Source: Alteromonas sp. 5E99-2
Lineage (GTDB): Bacteria; Pseudomonadota; Gammaproteobacteria; Enterobacterales; Alteromonadaceae
DNA length: 64,000 nt
Assembly: GCF_017368475.1 (NCBI RefSeq)
Contig: NZ_JAFNJE010000014.1
Span: 1-64,000, forward strand
Reading direction: 5' to 3'
Shown: piece after piece, positions 28,382 through 37,524 of the stretch
Layout of the letters: each line of letters opens with the position of its first letter
How positions within the stretch are numbered: position 1 is the stretch's first letter
The notes under the pieces: model-generated
Database searches by the model: none
What the model was told of the DNA's origin: nothing
The model's input: only the letters and a program-made list of their open reading frames with translations
Program-made: the position numbers and the translations under genes

Positions 28382-30687
28382 GGGTAAATTCATTAAATCA
28401 CCGAATTTTCAGACTCGTTGTAGGGGCGGTGTTACTGACTTTTTTCACCATAATAGTGACCGTTTGGTTAGCGACTTCAGAGCAGGCCAATAAACGGCTT
28501 GAACGAGACCTCGACGTTGCACAAAAGGTGTTACAGCAAGAGCTGATAAACAGAGAAAACCGGTTATTTGATTCAACCAAAGTACTCACCGCAGATTTTG
28601 GTTTTAAACAAGCCGTAGCCACGCAAGACAAAGGCACCATCGACAGCGCATTACTTAATTTTGGTAACCGTATCAACGCAGACGTTATGGCATTGGTCTC
28701 GTTACAAGGGAGTAATATTGCCAGTATTCCAATGCTGTTAGAAAGTGACTCGCCTTTTCCTTTTCAAACCTTAACAGAAATGGTTATTCAGGAGGGCAGT
28801 GCGTCAGCTTTTATTGTGCTAAAAGATGAACCTTATCAAGTTATCTTGTTAACTGTTGATGCTCCTGCTCCTATTGCTATTGCCGTTGTGGGCTTTAAAT
28901 TAAACGCAGACTTAACCAATCAACTAAAATCCATAACTCAACTTGATACTACAATTCAGGCTGTAGGAGCCGAATCAACTACCTATTCTGTTAGCACCTT
29001 ATGTGAGGCGTGCTTAGATAACGCCTTGGCCCAAATGGGCAGAAAATTGAACTGGTTTTCGGTTACCGTAAAACAAGACATTCCGTATATTTCTAAAAAA
29101 GTCGTTCTTTCAGATGATTACGGTTACACCACGCAAATTATTATTTCTGAAGATACTAAAAAACTATTTGCTGACTCAAAACGCCTGCAAATTACCATTA
29201 CGCTAATTGGTTTTGCTGCTATTTTGCTTGCCATGTTACTTGGAGGGTTGCTTACCAAGAGGCTAGCCACTCCGCTAGCCACGTTGGCACAATTGGCTCA
29301 TAGAATTTCTACTGGCGATTACAGTAAGGCCATAAACGACACCTCTAATACATTAGAGCTAAAACAGTTGTCGTCGACTTTCAATACCATGCAAAAGAAC
29401 ATTCAAGCCCGTGAAGATAAAATTATATTTCAAGCTCAGCACGACATACTCACGTCGTTATATAACCGCAATCATATAGAAACTCTACTCGACAAAAAAT
29501 TTCGCTCTGCAACACCTTTCGTTGCCATTGGCATAAACATTTTCGGGTTCCGCGGTATTAACGACAGCTTTGGTTATCACAATGGCGATAGATGTTTAAA
29601 GATACTTGCCTCTCGAGTTGAAAAGTTAGCCGGATTATCTGCACGACTAACCGGAGGCGAGTTACTTTGGGTTCCGGACAACGCGCCAACTGAAGCCCAA
29701 TTAAAAGACATCAAAAGCGCCTTAGAAAAACCTATAGATACCGGTGATGTAGAAATAGATCTAACCGTAGCCCTAGGTATATTAACTTGCCCTCAACACA
29801 GTACTAATGCAGAAGATTTGTTTAAGCGCATGAATATCGTACTCGACGAAGCGCAAATCACTCGTCAATTTGTATTGTATTACGACCCAGAGCTTGAGCA
29901 GCGCTATGTACGACGTTTGTCCATTATAACCGAGCTTAAGCACGCTTTGGCCCACCAGCAAAACGAGCTCGATTTGTTTTATCAGCCTAAATTGAATTTG
30001 GCCTCACAAACTGTAGATGATGTTGAAGCTCTAATACGCTGGAACAACGAAAAGCTTGGTTTTGTTTCACCAGAAGACTTTATCGCCATAGCAGAACACG
30101 CAGGCTTTATTGAACAGGTAACAGAATGGGTTGTCGATAGAGCAATCAGTGACGCTATGCAATTCAAGCAAAGCGGCGTTATGGTGACAATTGCAGTGAA
30201 TCTTTCAGCTAAAGATATAATGACTGAACACTTACTGCCGTCAATTCTGGCCAAGTTAAATGAAAACAGCTTAGCTGTTGATAGTTTATCTTTTGAAATC
30301 ACCGAGGGTGACTTAGTTAGAGATCATGAAAAAGCGGTAGCCCAATTGAAAAGCTATAAAAAACAAGGCTTCAACATTGCCATTGACGATTTTGGCACAG
30401 GTTATTCTTCTATGGCTTACCTGCAAAGCCTGCCTGTTAACACGTTAAAAATTGATAAGAGTTTTGTGATGCAACTTGATACTAAGCAAGGTGATCAACA
30501 CATTGTAAAAACGGTAATTAATTTGGCTCATAGCTTTGATATGTCAGTAGTAGCTGAGGGTGTAGAAAACCAAGAAGCTTTAAATTTACTGAAGCAGTGG
30601 GGCTGTGAATGGGCACAAGGCTATTTTATTTCAAAACCGATTACGAGAGATCAGTTCATTGAATGGTATAAAAAAACAGCACAATAA
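28378..30687 (+). CDS. Membrane c-di-GMP phosphodiesterase: sensor-HAMP-degenerate GGDEF-EAL
   Basis: 769 aa from a TTG that overlaps the previous stop, with AGGTG seven bases upstream; a stop codon just before rules out a longer form. Two membrane helices (about 10-30 and 268-292) flank a periplasmic sensor region; HAMP follows. The GGDEF site reads GGELL (426-430), so cyclase activity is probably lost. The EAL domain is complete: E550-A-L, DDFGTGYSS from 670, LKIDKSFV and VVAEGVEN. It should hydrolyse c-di-GMP, controlled by a periplasmic signal and possibly by the partner cupredoxin. Confidence 0.88.
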   Translation: MRVNSLNHRIFRLVVGAVLLTFFTIIVTVWLATSEQANKRLERDLDVAQKVLQQELINRENRLFDSTKVLTADFGFKQAVATQDKGTIDSALLNFGNRINADVMALVSLQGSNIASIPMLLESDSPFPFQTLTEMVIQEGSASAFIVLKDEPYQVILLTVDAPAPIAIAVVGFKLNADLTNQLKSITQLDTTIQAVGAESTTYSVSTLCEACLDNALAQMGRKLNWFSVTVKQDIPYISKKVVLSDDYGYTTQIIISEDTKKLFADSKRLQITITLIGFAAILLAMLLGGLLTKRLATPLATLAQLAHRISTGDYSKAINDTSNTLELKQLSSTFNTMQKNIQAREDKIIFQAQHDILTSLYNRNHIETLLDKKFRSATPFVAIGINIFGFRGINDSFGYHNGDRCLKILASRVEKLAGLSARLTGGELLWVPDNAPTEAQLKDIKSALEKPIDTGDVEIDLTVALGILTCPQHSTNAEDLFKRMNIVLDEAQITRQFVLYYDPELEQRYVRRLSIITELKHALAHQQNELDLFYQPKLNLASQTVDDVEALIRWNNEKLGFVSPEDFIAIAEHAGFIEQVTEWVVDRAISDAMQFKQSGVMVTIAVNLSAKDIMTEHLLPSILAKLNENSLAVDSLSFEITEGDLVRDHEKAVAQLKSYKKQGFNIAIDDFGTGYSSMAYLQSLPVNTLKIDKSFVMQLDTKQGDQHIVKTVINLAHSFDMSVVAEGVENQEALNLLKQWGCEWAQGYFISKPITRDQFIEWYKKTAQ

Positions 30688-30699
30688 TGTGCTGTTTTC
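30671..30699. terminator. Bidirectional rho-independent terminator
   Basis: AAAACAGCAC pairs with GTGCTGTTTT around a six-base loop; the phosphodiesterase stop codon is in the loop. A-run and T-run flanks let it also serve the convergent YHS gene. Confidence 0.75.
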
Positions 30700-30723
30700 A
30701 AATCAAGAGCAATGATTTAGAAA

Positions 30724-31191
30724 TTAAAGCTCGCTTGGTGCTTTAAATTCAATGTTTTTCCACTTTTCATCAGCTTGATCGATGAATGTAGGGATGTCCT
30801 GTTTCCACGCCTCATATACGTTTTCGCTTTTGTTTACATAAAGAGTACCGTCAACAATTTCAAACGCTTTACCATTTACTTCAAATTTCTTACCAAACGT
30901 AGAGCCGTATGCACAGTAACCACCATACGCTGGCTCATATTTGTTTGGATCAGCTTTAAATGTATCTCTGTTTTCTGCAGAACTAAACTGGTAAATCGCG
31001 CCTTTATGTACCGCTGTAAATTCTTTTGTACCTTCTACTGCTTTGCTTTGAGTGAAGTACGCAACAGCATCATAACCAGCTAAGATAACGTCGTTTGCGT
31101 CTGTTTGTGTATCAACACCAGCAAAAGACATTTGGCTAAGGCCTAAAGTAGCCGCTAATGTAAGGGTTTTAACAATTTTATTGAATTTCAT
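30724..31191 (-). CDS. Secreted YHS domain protein
   Basis: 155 aa from the ATG with GGGA upstream; a TTG four codons earlier is less likely. The signal peptide ends QMSFA-G. The YHS region has VILAGYDAVAYF, QFSSAENRDTF and PAYGGYCAYG, a family thought to bind metal, often copper or other soft ions. Periplasmic. It converges on the cupredoxin/phosphodiesterase pair, so metal sensing could be a shared theme, but that is inference. Confidence 0.8.
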   Translation of the reverse strand: MKFNKIVKTLTLAATLGLSQMSFAGVDTQTDANDVILAGYDAVAYFTQSKAVEGTKEFTAVHKGAIYQFSSAENRDTFKADPNKYEPAYGGYCAYGSTFGKKFEVNGKAFEIVDGTLYVNKSENVYEAWKQDIPTFIDQADEKWKNIEFKAPSEL

Positions 31192-31412
31192 TTTTGTTCC
31201 CAATAATAAGTAATCAAGTTTACGTTTTAATACCGTCTAGCGGTTAACGAGAGAGAGTATATGTATTATATTCAACTTAAACTCGACAAATCGTCTTAGT
31301 TATATGTCATTTCGTCTTACAAAGACTAGAAATGCTTGTTTCCTGTTTTATCTACTCCTTTAGTTAAAACTGGCAAACCTTCTGCTCATCACCTAACTTT
31401 TTACAGTGGCTT

Positions 31413-31436
31413 TATTTATTCCACTATTTATTCCAC
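31413..31436 (+). repeat. Perfect tandem 12-bp repeat before the BLUF gene
   Basis: Two exact copies of TATTTATTCCAC stand directly one after the other, ending 15 bases before the BLUF start codon and just before its Shine-Dalgarno AGGAAG. They lie in the untranslated leader or promoter and could bind a regulator. Confidence 0.6.
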
Positions 31437-31451
31437 GTATAGGAAGACCCA

Positions 31452-31907
31452 ATGAGTGAAGAACAAAACCAAGTTGAATTAGTTCACTGTATTTATGCAA
31501 GCGCCTCTACTGTCAGTTTTACTAAAGATGAAATAACCGAACTGTTAGCAATAGCTCAACGTAACAATGGCGCTTTAGGTGTTACAGGCATGTTGTTGTA
31601 TGAAGATGGGTCTTTTTTTCAAGTTCTTGAGGGAGAGAAAGAGACCGTAAGTGCCCTATTCAAAAAGATCGCACTTGATAAGCGACACAGTAAAGTAATT
31701 AAAATAATACAAGAGCCTATTCAAGAACGAGCGTTTTCAAATTGGACTATGGGGTACTCAGGCATAACTCGTTATGAGCTCAGTGCCATAGATGGACTAA
31801 ACGACTTTTTCACATCTAAACAGTGTTATACCGACCTTGATCAAGGCAGAACAAAAAAATTATTAGAAGCGTTTAAAAGTGGTAAATGGAGAACATCCAT
31901 TAAATAA
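31452..31907 (+). CDS. BLUF-domain blue-light photoreceptor
   Basis: 151 aa. A stand-alone BLUF domain that binds FAD. The light-cycle residues match AppA in spacing: Y15, N39, Q57, W98 and M100 correspond to AppA Y21, N45, Q63, W104 and M106. RNNGALGVTGMLLY and FFQVLEGE are diagnostic. A short helical C-terminal tail of about 45 residues replaces an output domain, so it must signal through a partner. Good Shine-Dalgarno AGGAAG. Isolated gene with its own terminator; the EAL protein nearby is a possible but untested partner. Confidence 0.92.
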   Translation: MSEEQNQVELVHCIYASASTVSFTKDEITELLAIAQRNNGALGVTGMLLYEDGSFFQVLEGEKETVSALFKKIALDKRHSKVIKIIQEPIQERAFSNWTMGYSGITRYELSAIDGLNDFFTSKQCYTDLDQGRTKKLLEAFKSGKWRTSIK

Positions 31908-31915
31908 CCAATAAA

Positions 31916-31947
31916 GTATGGCCTCAATTGCTGAAGCCATGCTTTTT
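31916..31947 (+). terminator. Rho-independent terminator of the BLUF gene
   Basis: GTATGGC pairs with GCCATGC (one G-T pair), with further pairing of TCA and TGA inside, followed by TTTTT. It is nine bases past the stop. Confidence 0.65.
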
Positions 31948-31954
31948 AATGTGT

Positions 31955-32392
31955 TTAGTGAATCGTATTGTTGTAGATATCACAGGCTTTCTTGTAAGGG
32001 CCTTGAATAAACAGCACTAGAATAACAACCAACAGTGCTAAAGACACATAGCACAGAGGTAAAACTGTACTTGATGCCGCTCTTAAGCCTCCGCTTGCTG
32101 TGGGGCACACTGCGCTACTCGAAAACATCTCAGCTAACGATGCGAACGCCGCGATAACAAATGCAACGCTCCAACCGATGCAGAAAAAATAATGCTTACA
32201 GCCGTTGTGGTTAAATATTAACGCTCCCAGCATTAAGCCATATGCAGCCGTGACCACGTAACAAATAGGCATGTTTAAAATATTGGGGCAGGAAAGCCCA
32301 TTAAAGTTATCAATACTCACTTTAAGGCCTCCGAAAAAGCCCAATAACACCAATGCCCACAAAACAATCATACTTATTGATTTAGATTTCAT
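31955..32392 (-). CDS. Hypothetical four-helix membrane protein
   Basis: 145 aa with about four membrane helices (near 7-25, 42-60, 70-90 and 110-130). Six cysteines, several at helix ends (SCPNILNMPICY, GCKHYFFC, VCPTASG), might form disulfides or bind a metal. No family recognised. Third gene of a minus-strand set, 20 bases after the UnbV-type gene; its role probably ties to that protein. Confidence 0.6.
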   Translation of the reverse strand: MKSKSISMIVLWALVLLGFFGGLKVSIDNFNGLSCPNILNMPICYVVTAAYGLMLGALIFNHNGCKHYFFCIGWSVAFVIAAFASLAEMFSSSAVCPTASGGLRAASSTVLPLCYVSLALLVVILVLFIQGPYKKACDIYNNTIH

Positions 32393-32412
32393 TAAAATTA
32401 CTCGACTAATCG

Positions 32413-34023
32413 CTATAAATTAATTTGCTGGTTTGAGAATTGACCGCGTACATTCTCGCTTCGGCCATCGAGGTAGTTAACAGTGACAGCGATTGCTTTT
32501 TGTTGGCCTAAACCAAAACTCAATATATGACTTTGGTCAGAGCACAAGCCTTCACCCACAACAAAGGTTGAATAAACTGATTTACCATTGTCTAAATCCA
32601 CTTTGACTTTTGCTCCCACAGACACAGCATTATTTGGCAAATTCACTTTCAAATAGTTAGCATTGCCGCCTTCGCTTAAGAATACCTTTTGTGGGCCGAG
32701 TAAATTAACGTGAATTAAATCGGGGTAACCATCTTTATTAAAATCAGCAGTTAAAGGGCTAATACCATACAAGCGATTCGTCACGCCCGACGCTTTACCT
32801 ACAGCTGCAAATTCCCCTCTTTTATTTTGAACCATAAAACGGCCGTCTAAACGCCACGCAGGTAAGATGTGAGTAGGGAAACCTACATAGTTTTCAGATA
32901 CCACTAAGTCATCATTGCCATCTAGGTTGAAGTCTTCAAACAACGCTCCCCAAGAAAATTCATAATCCGCCAATTTACTTTCATTCGCGATATCAACAAA
33001 TTTGAAATCACCTTTGTTTTCAAACATGATCCACTTGGTATTAAGCACTTGTTCGCTGCGTAAATCACCACGTACGATTGGTGCCGGTGTTGTGCTACCT
33101 ACGTTCGAGAAGTAAAAGTCAGGGTCGCCATCGTTATTGTAATCGGTAACGGCGATCCCCATAGGGTATGAGAAGTAATCTGATGTAGGGTTAGGCATGT
33201 CTTTGAATTTCAAGTTGCCCATGTTTTTCCACGTTTTTACGGTTCCCGTATCATGGGCAACCACTAAATCTTCTAGGTTGTCTCCGTCAACATCGATAAA
33301 AATACCTTGAAAGGTATTATGCTGATAATACATACCGGCTTCTTTGGTGATGTTTTCGAATTCGTTGTTACCCTTGTTGATGTAAAGTGCACTGATACCA
33401 CCGTATTCTTTATTGAAGATGGTTTCTCCTTCAACGTGCTTACGAGCAATATAGGCCGCCACATACATATCAAACAAACCATCGCGGTTTAAGTCACTTA
33501 CAGCAATAGAAAGGGGCACTGATTTCTCGTCTAAATCGAGGTTCAAACGCACTCCTGAAAATTGCCCATTGGTGTTGTCATAGCGCCACACACCAGATTG
33601 GCGTGCAATTAACAAATCTGTATCGCCGTCGGTATCAAGATCTAATGCGATAGAGCCGAAGGTTTTATCTGGCGTAGCTTTTTCCCACCCTGTTTGTGCA
33701 GTGATGTCTTTAAAGGCGCCGTCTTCAAAACGATAAAACGCATCGCCTTGATCAATACCACCACCCAAAAACACTTCTTCTACACCGTCACCGTCAATAT
33801 CGATAATTGCACTGGCGGTGAATGGAATAGTTTTGTCTTTGTCATACGTGGGCACAAAATCTATGGTTTGTTCAGTAAATGTGGGGATAGAAATTCCATC
33901 CGTGTCGACATCATAAGGAATTGCACGGTCGTGAGACGTAAGCCAAAACAATCCTGCAACCAAAAGCAGAACGATTAAACTCAAATAGAAGATAATCGAT
34001 TTTATTAATTTAGAAGGAGACAT
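32413..34023 (-). CDS. FG-GAP/VCBS repeat protein with ASPIC/UnbV domain (CRTAC1-like)
   Basis: 536 aa. An N-terminal membrane helix (IIFYLSLIVLLLVAGLFWL) anchors an extracytoplasmic beta-propeller with at least six calcium-type repeats (DIDGDGVEEV, DLDTDGDTDLL, DLNRDGLFDM, DVDGDNLEDLV, DYNNDGDPDF, DFNKDGYPDL). The last 80 residues fit the ASPIC/UnbV domain (VGAKVKVDLDNGK, SHILSFGLGQ, VNYLDGRSE). Function of such proteins is poorly known. It starts two bases after the preceding membrane protein stops, so the pair is translationally linked. Confidence 0.85.
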   Translation of the reverse strand: MSPSKLIKSIIFYLSLIVLLLVAGLFWLTSHDRAIPYDVDTDGISIPTFTEQTIDFVPTYDKDKTIPFTASAIIDIDGDGVEEVFLGGGIDQGDAFYRFEDGAFKDITAQTGWEKATPDKTFGSIALDLDTDGDTDLLIARQSGVWRYDNTNGQFSGVRLNLDLDEKSVPLSIAVSDLNRDGLFDMYVAAYIARKHVEGETIFNKEYGGISALYINKGNNEFENITKEAGMYYQHNTFQGIFIDVDGDNLEDLVVAHDTGTVKTWKNMGNLKFKDMPNPTSDYFSYPMGIAVTDYNNDGDPDFYFSNVGSTTPAPIVRGDLRSEQVLNTKWIMFENKGDFKFVDIANESKLADYEFSWGALFEDFNLDGNDDLVVSENYVGFPTHILPAWRLDGRFMVQNKRGEFAAVGKASGVTNRLYGISPLTADFNKDGYPDLIHVNLLGPQKVFLSEGGNANYLKVNLPNNAVSVGAKVKVDLDNGKSVYSTFVVGEGLCSDQSHILSFGLGQQKAIAVTVNYLDGRSENVRGQFSNQQINL

Positions 34024-34025
34024 AG

Positions 34026-34679
34026 TTATTGCCCTTGTTGAGGTACTGCTTTAGCACTTTTAAGTGAAAGCAAAAAGAAAGTAAAGAAGGCGACATTCAA
34101 TGCAATTGGCATTAAGTGCTTGCCTATTTCTGGTGCCACTAAGTAAATAGCAAAACTCACTAAAATAAGAACAAACGGATTAAATACTGCCATCCAGCGA
34201 GGGTAGTTTGAGCGCCCCGTTAAAGTTAACCAAATAAAAACAATAGATAATACTAAAACTGCAATTCGAACTACCGTTAACAAGACTTCATAGCGCAATT
34301 CATAGAGTTCTATTAGGTGGGTAATATCGGCAGTTTGAGGTAGCTGCATTAGCGATGAGATGTGTGCACGTGAGCTTATCCAAACTGCACCGACGATAAA
34401 CCCGAATGCGCTGACAAAAAATGCCGTTTTTGCCGCAGGTTGATTTGCTGAACGCAACATTAAATAAATGTGATAACAACCAACAGGATATAAGGTTGCA
34501 CCAAAGACACCGAAAAAGTGCCCAATAGTAGTTCTGTGTTCAGCTATGCCTTGCATAAAAACAAAGCCACCTTCTGCAAAGCGCGCTAACGGGTCATAAT
34601 GCAGTAAATATTCGCCAATACCGACAAAAATAGAAGCAAATAGCCCTAGAATGCCCGTAAGTATAAGTGTGCTTTTCAT
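34026..34679 (-). CDS. Hypothetical six-helix membrane protein
   Basis: 217 aa with about six membrane helices. Motifs such as GEYLLHYDP, HFFGVFGATLYPVGCYHIY, SRAHISS and ELYELRYEVL resemble uncharacterised DUF6796-type membrane proteins often found in marine bacteria. Conserved His and Tyr residues in helices could bind a cofactor. First gene of the three-gene set with the UnbV-type protein; a good Shine-Dalgarno (GAGGGATAG) precedes the ATG. Confidence 0.65.
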   Translation of the reverse strand: MKSTLILTGILGLFASIFVGIGEYLLHYDPLARFAEGGFVFMQGIAEHRTTIGHFFGVFGATLYPVGCYHIYLMLRSANQPAAKTAFFVSAFGFIVGAVWISSRAHISSLMQLPQTADITHLIELYELRYEVLLTVVRIAVLVLSIVFIWLTLTGRSNYPRWMAVFNPFVLILVSFAIYLVAPEIGKHLMPIALNVAFFTFFLLSLKSAKAVPQQGQ

Positions 34680-34802
34680 CTATCCCTCTGTTTAAGGTTT
34701 ACAATTTATAGACACTCTATCAATCGTCAATTCATATTAAAAATAACATTTTGTAAACTTTTCATTCAGTACACGACTATTTAAAAAGGCAATACCTTTA
34801 AT

Positions 34803-35369
34803 TCAACTCCCGCACCTACCTAATTCTATGTGATCTAATTCATCGATAACTTTTTGAACTCTGCTTTCTACAGAGCCCGTTAACTTAGTGTAAGGAATAC
34901 CTCTGCGTATAAGTTCTTTTTCAATAAATATCTGAAAGGCTTTTCTTTTTACTTCCCCTGAACGCTCCCACGTATCCTCGAAAGGGATTTCGTCACCACA
35001 TAAAAACACAAGATCAAACCGTTCTTTGCTTTCGTCTGCTAACTTATCCAGCTCTGGCAGTGCACAGCCATAATAGTCTTGGGCAAAGTGCCAAGTGGTT
35101 AGCGCATTTGTATCGACAAAAAGGTATTTGTTAGCTTCCATTAAGGCTTTATCTTCAAGCCTGATTTGTTCTTCGGCGATGTGAAGTAACTGTTCTTGAG
35201 ATAACAAGCGGTCTATCTGATTTTGTTCCCAGTAAGTTCTGCCATACTCTAACACCAACTCAGTCTTAAAGTGCTCTGCCAATGCAGTCGCCGTCGTTGT
35301 TTTACCTGTAGAAGGGGCACCCATAAAGACGATTTTAGTTATTGATTCTTGATACACGTTGTCACTCAA
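34803..35369 (-). CDS. Nicotinamide riboside kinase-like ATPase (NadR C-terminal type)
   Basis: 188 aa. P-loop GAPSTGKTT at residues 17-25, then LVLEYGRTYWE, a DTNALTTWHFAQDYYG stretch and LVFLCGDEIPFEDTWERSG, all like the ribosylnicotinamide kinase domain of NadR. The NMN adenylyltransferase and helix-turn-helix parts of NadR are absent. It should phosphorylate nicotinamide riboside to NMN. It follows pnuC by 76 bases on the same strand, so import and trapping are linked. Confidence 0.85.
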   Translation of the reverse strand: MSDNVYQESITKIVFMGAPSTGKTTTATALAEHFKTELVLEYGRTYWEQNQIDRLLSQEQLLHIAEEQIRLEDKALMEANKYLFVDTNALTTWHFAQDYYGCALPELDKLADESKERFDLVFLCGDEIPFEDTWERSGEVKRKAFQIFIEKELIRRGIPYTKLTGSVESRVQKVIDELDHIELGRCGS

Positions 35370-35445
35370 TTAGTGTTTATTTAGAAAAGAATACCTTTAT
35401 TTTTAAACCTATCAAAATTTATTCAGTATCCGCGCCTGTTCACCT

Positions 35446-36060
35446 TCATACTGTTTGAGCTTTATATTCACGCCACCAGCTAAATTGTCCCCATACGCAC
35501 ATAGATAAAAAGGTGAAATACAAAATCGATGTAGGGTACAGACCTTTTTGGAAATACACATAAATAGCGACAATATCGACCAGTATCCAAAACAACCAAT
35601 TAAACAGATAACGACGTGTCAGTAAAAATTGTGCCACCAAACTAGTGCAGGTAGTAAAAGCGTCTAAATACGCAAAACTTGCATTGGTATTTTTGTCCAT
35701 GACAAACCCTAAGATTAGGCTTGCTAGCAGCGCAACTCCAGCCCAAATTAGCATAGTAAAAGCCGTAGCCCCGTCTATTTTTAATTCGGAATCTTGAGAC
35801 TGGTTTTGCGTGTAGTTATTACGCCAACTCCACCAGCCATAAAACTGCAAGAAGATATACACAATATGCAGCGCTGCATCAGAGTAAAGCCGAATACCAA
35901 AGAAAATATAGCTGTAGAGCGAAACTTGTATTAACCCAAAAAACCAACACCAAATATTGCGCTGAATTATAAGAAAAACACAAATAAAACCGGATAAAGC
36001 GGCTATCACTTCAAGGCCGCTCGCCCCTAAAAAACCGCTAATAAATTGTTCAATAGTCAT
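35446..36060 (-). CDS. pnuC: Nicotinamide riboside transporter PnuC
   Basis: 204 aa with about seven membrane helices. PnuC features: NIWCWFFGLIQVSLYSYIFF, LQFYGWWSWRNN, and a late WILVDIVAIYVYFQKGLYPTSILY. PnuC lets nicotinamide riboside in by facilitated diffusion, driven by phosphorylation inside. First of two genes with the NadR-type kinase. No known NAD-related operator could be seen in the 65 bases upstream. Confidence 0.92.
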   Translation of the reverse strand: MTIEQFISGFLGASGLEVIAALSGFICVFLIIQRNIWCWFFGLIQVSLYSYIFFGIRLYSDAALHIVYIFLQFYGWWSWRNNYTQNQSQDSELKIDGATAFTMLIWAGVALLASLILGFVMDKNTNASFAYLDAFTTCTSLVAQFLLTRRYLFNWLFWILVDIVAIYVYFQKGLYPTSILYFTFLSMCVWGQFSWWREYKAQTV

Positions 36061-36125
36061 AGCGAAACGAGCTACATTTAAGCTTTAAATACCAGCATGT
36101 TTCGATGAGCACTATGCCATGCATT

Positions 36126-37517
36126 TTATATAGCATTTTTAGTTTCCTCGGTCTTAACTTTAAGTTTTTTCAGCAAAGCGTCTATTTTATTCTTAAGCAG
36201 TTTGCCATTCTTTTCTCGAGGAAGACTGTCGACGACATAAATAGGGCGAGGAACAAACGCGCTATCGATACGCTCCCGTAAATATCGAATTAAACTGGTT
36301 TTATCGCTACCCTCATTAAATGCCACTATGGCACACAAGCGGGTAACCTCCAAACTGGATTCAGGTCGCACGATCACTCCGTCTCTAAGCCCATCAAAAC
36401 CCAATAGAATTCGATTTAAATCAAACAACGAGCCTCGCTTGCCAGCAATTTTTATTAAATCAGACGCTCTACCACATAGGGTAAAATGATATTCACCATG
36501 AAGTTGAATACGATCTTGTAGCACAACATCCGTGGGCAAATGGTTAGCACTCGCTCTTATGTCTTCGCCATCAGAAGTAAACTCGATGCCCTTAAAGCGC
36601 AACCACTTATCTTCTACAGCCGTTCGCCTCACGGCCATTGAGCCCACTTCGCTACACCCATAGACTTCCCGTAAAAGCGTATCGCATTGGCTCTCAGTGT
36701 CTCGAGCTAATTCGGCAGTCAACGGTGACGTAGCGCATAAAATACTATGCAGCTTTAAGTCGGTGCAATCTGTACTGGAAAGTGCCCGTAAATGCACAGG
36801 CGTAGACACTAGCATGCGTGGTCTAGGTAGCATTTTTAATGTGTCTACAATATCTTGAGGGAACAAGGGTTTGGCATCACTCATACACACGTCACCGAAC
36901 AAAGGCATCAAAATAGAGGTTTCTAATCCCCACATATGCTGGGCTGGAACAGTTGCAAGTTGATACACTGTGTCGCCTTGATCAGGCAGCATATTGTGAA
37001 GATTGATTTTCGTGCTGGTATGTAGCGTACGCCAATATTTTAAGTTCGGTTGAGACGGGCCAGTAGACCCTGAAGTAAAGCTAATACACGCCAAGTGGTT
37101 ATCTTCAATATAGGGAACATCACAGGTAACCGGCGCGTTAGGATCGAATGAAACCTCGTCTATATTCACATTGGGAACAGAATTTAATGTATCCAAACCT
37201 TCATGTAATACAAGGCTATTTGGATAGGATTCCGTAAGCTGGCGTTGAGTAACTTGGCTGCTATTAGGTGGCAATAAATTGGTTTTTTTACTCACTATTG
37301 CAGCTGCAAATCCCACTAAAAACAGATACCTGTTTTCGCATAAATTGATTACATAGTCGCAGTTATCCAAGGTTTTTGCGACGCAGTTAACATGAGCCAA
37401 AAACCGTGCCGTATCAATAATTCCAGCGGGCTGGTGAAAATGTTCTATCGGCCTCGTGACAAAAGCGATAGGCGCGCTTTTATCACGATTTAAAAGAGGG
37501 AATGATGTTGTCATCAA
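36126..37517 (-). CDS. AMP-dependent ligase of the aryl polyene cluster (ApeH-type)
   Basis: 463 aa adenylate-forming enzyme: SFTSGSTGPSQP (P-loop), LREVYGCSEVGS, CGRASDLIKIAGKRG and the C-terminal REKNGKLLKN with the catalytic lysine. In aryl polyene pathways such a ligase activates the aromatic starter and loads it onto an acyl carrier protein. Its upstream partner is an ACP gene seven bases away. The chorismatase at 37944, divergent, would make the hydroxybenzoate substrate. Start may be either of two adjacent Met codons. Confidence 0.85.
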   Translation of the reverse strand: MMTTSFPLLNRDKSAPIAFVTRPIEHFHQPAGIIDTARFLAHVNCVAKTLDNCDYVINLCENRYLFLVGFAAAIVSKKTNLLPPNSSQVTQRQLTESYPNSLVLHEGLDTLNSVPNVNIDEVSFDPNAPVTCDVPYIEDNHLACISFTSGSTGPSQPNLKYWRTLHTSTKINLHNMLPDQGDTVYQLATVPAQHMWGLETSILMPLFGDVCMSDAKPLFPQDIVDTLKMLPRPRMLVSTPVHLRALSSTDCTDLKLHSILCATSPLTAELARDTESQCDTLLREVYGCSEVGSMAVRRTAVEDKWLRFKGIEFTSDGEDIRASANHLPTDVVLQDRIQLHGEYHFTLCGRASDLIKIAGKRGSLFDLNRILLGFDGLRDGVIVRPESSLEVTRLCAIVAFNEGSDKTSLIRYLRERIDSAFVPRPIYVVDSLPREKNGKLLKNKIDALLKKLKVKTEETKNAI

Positions 37518-37524
37518 TCAGTTT

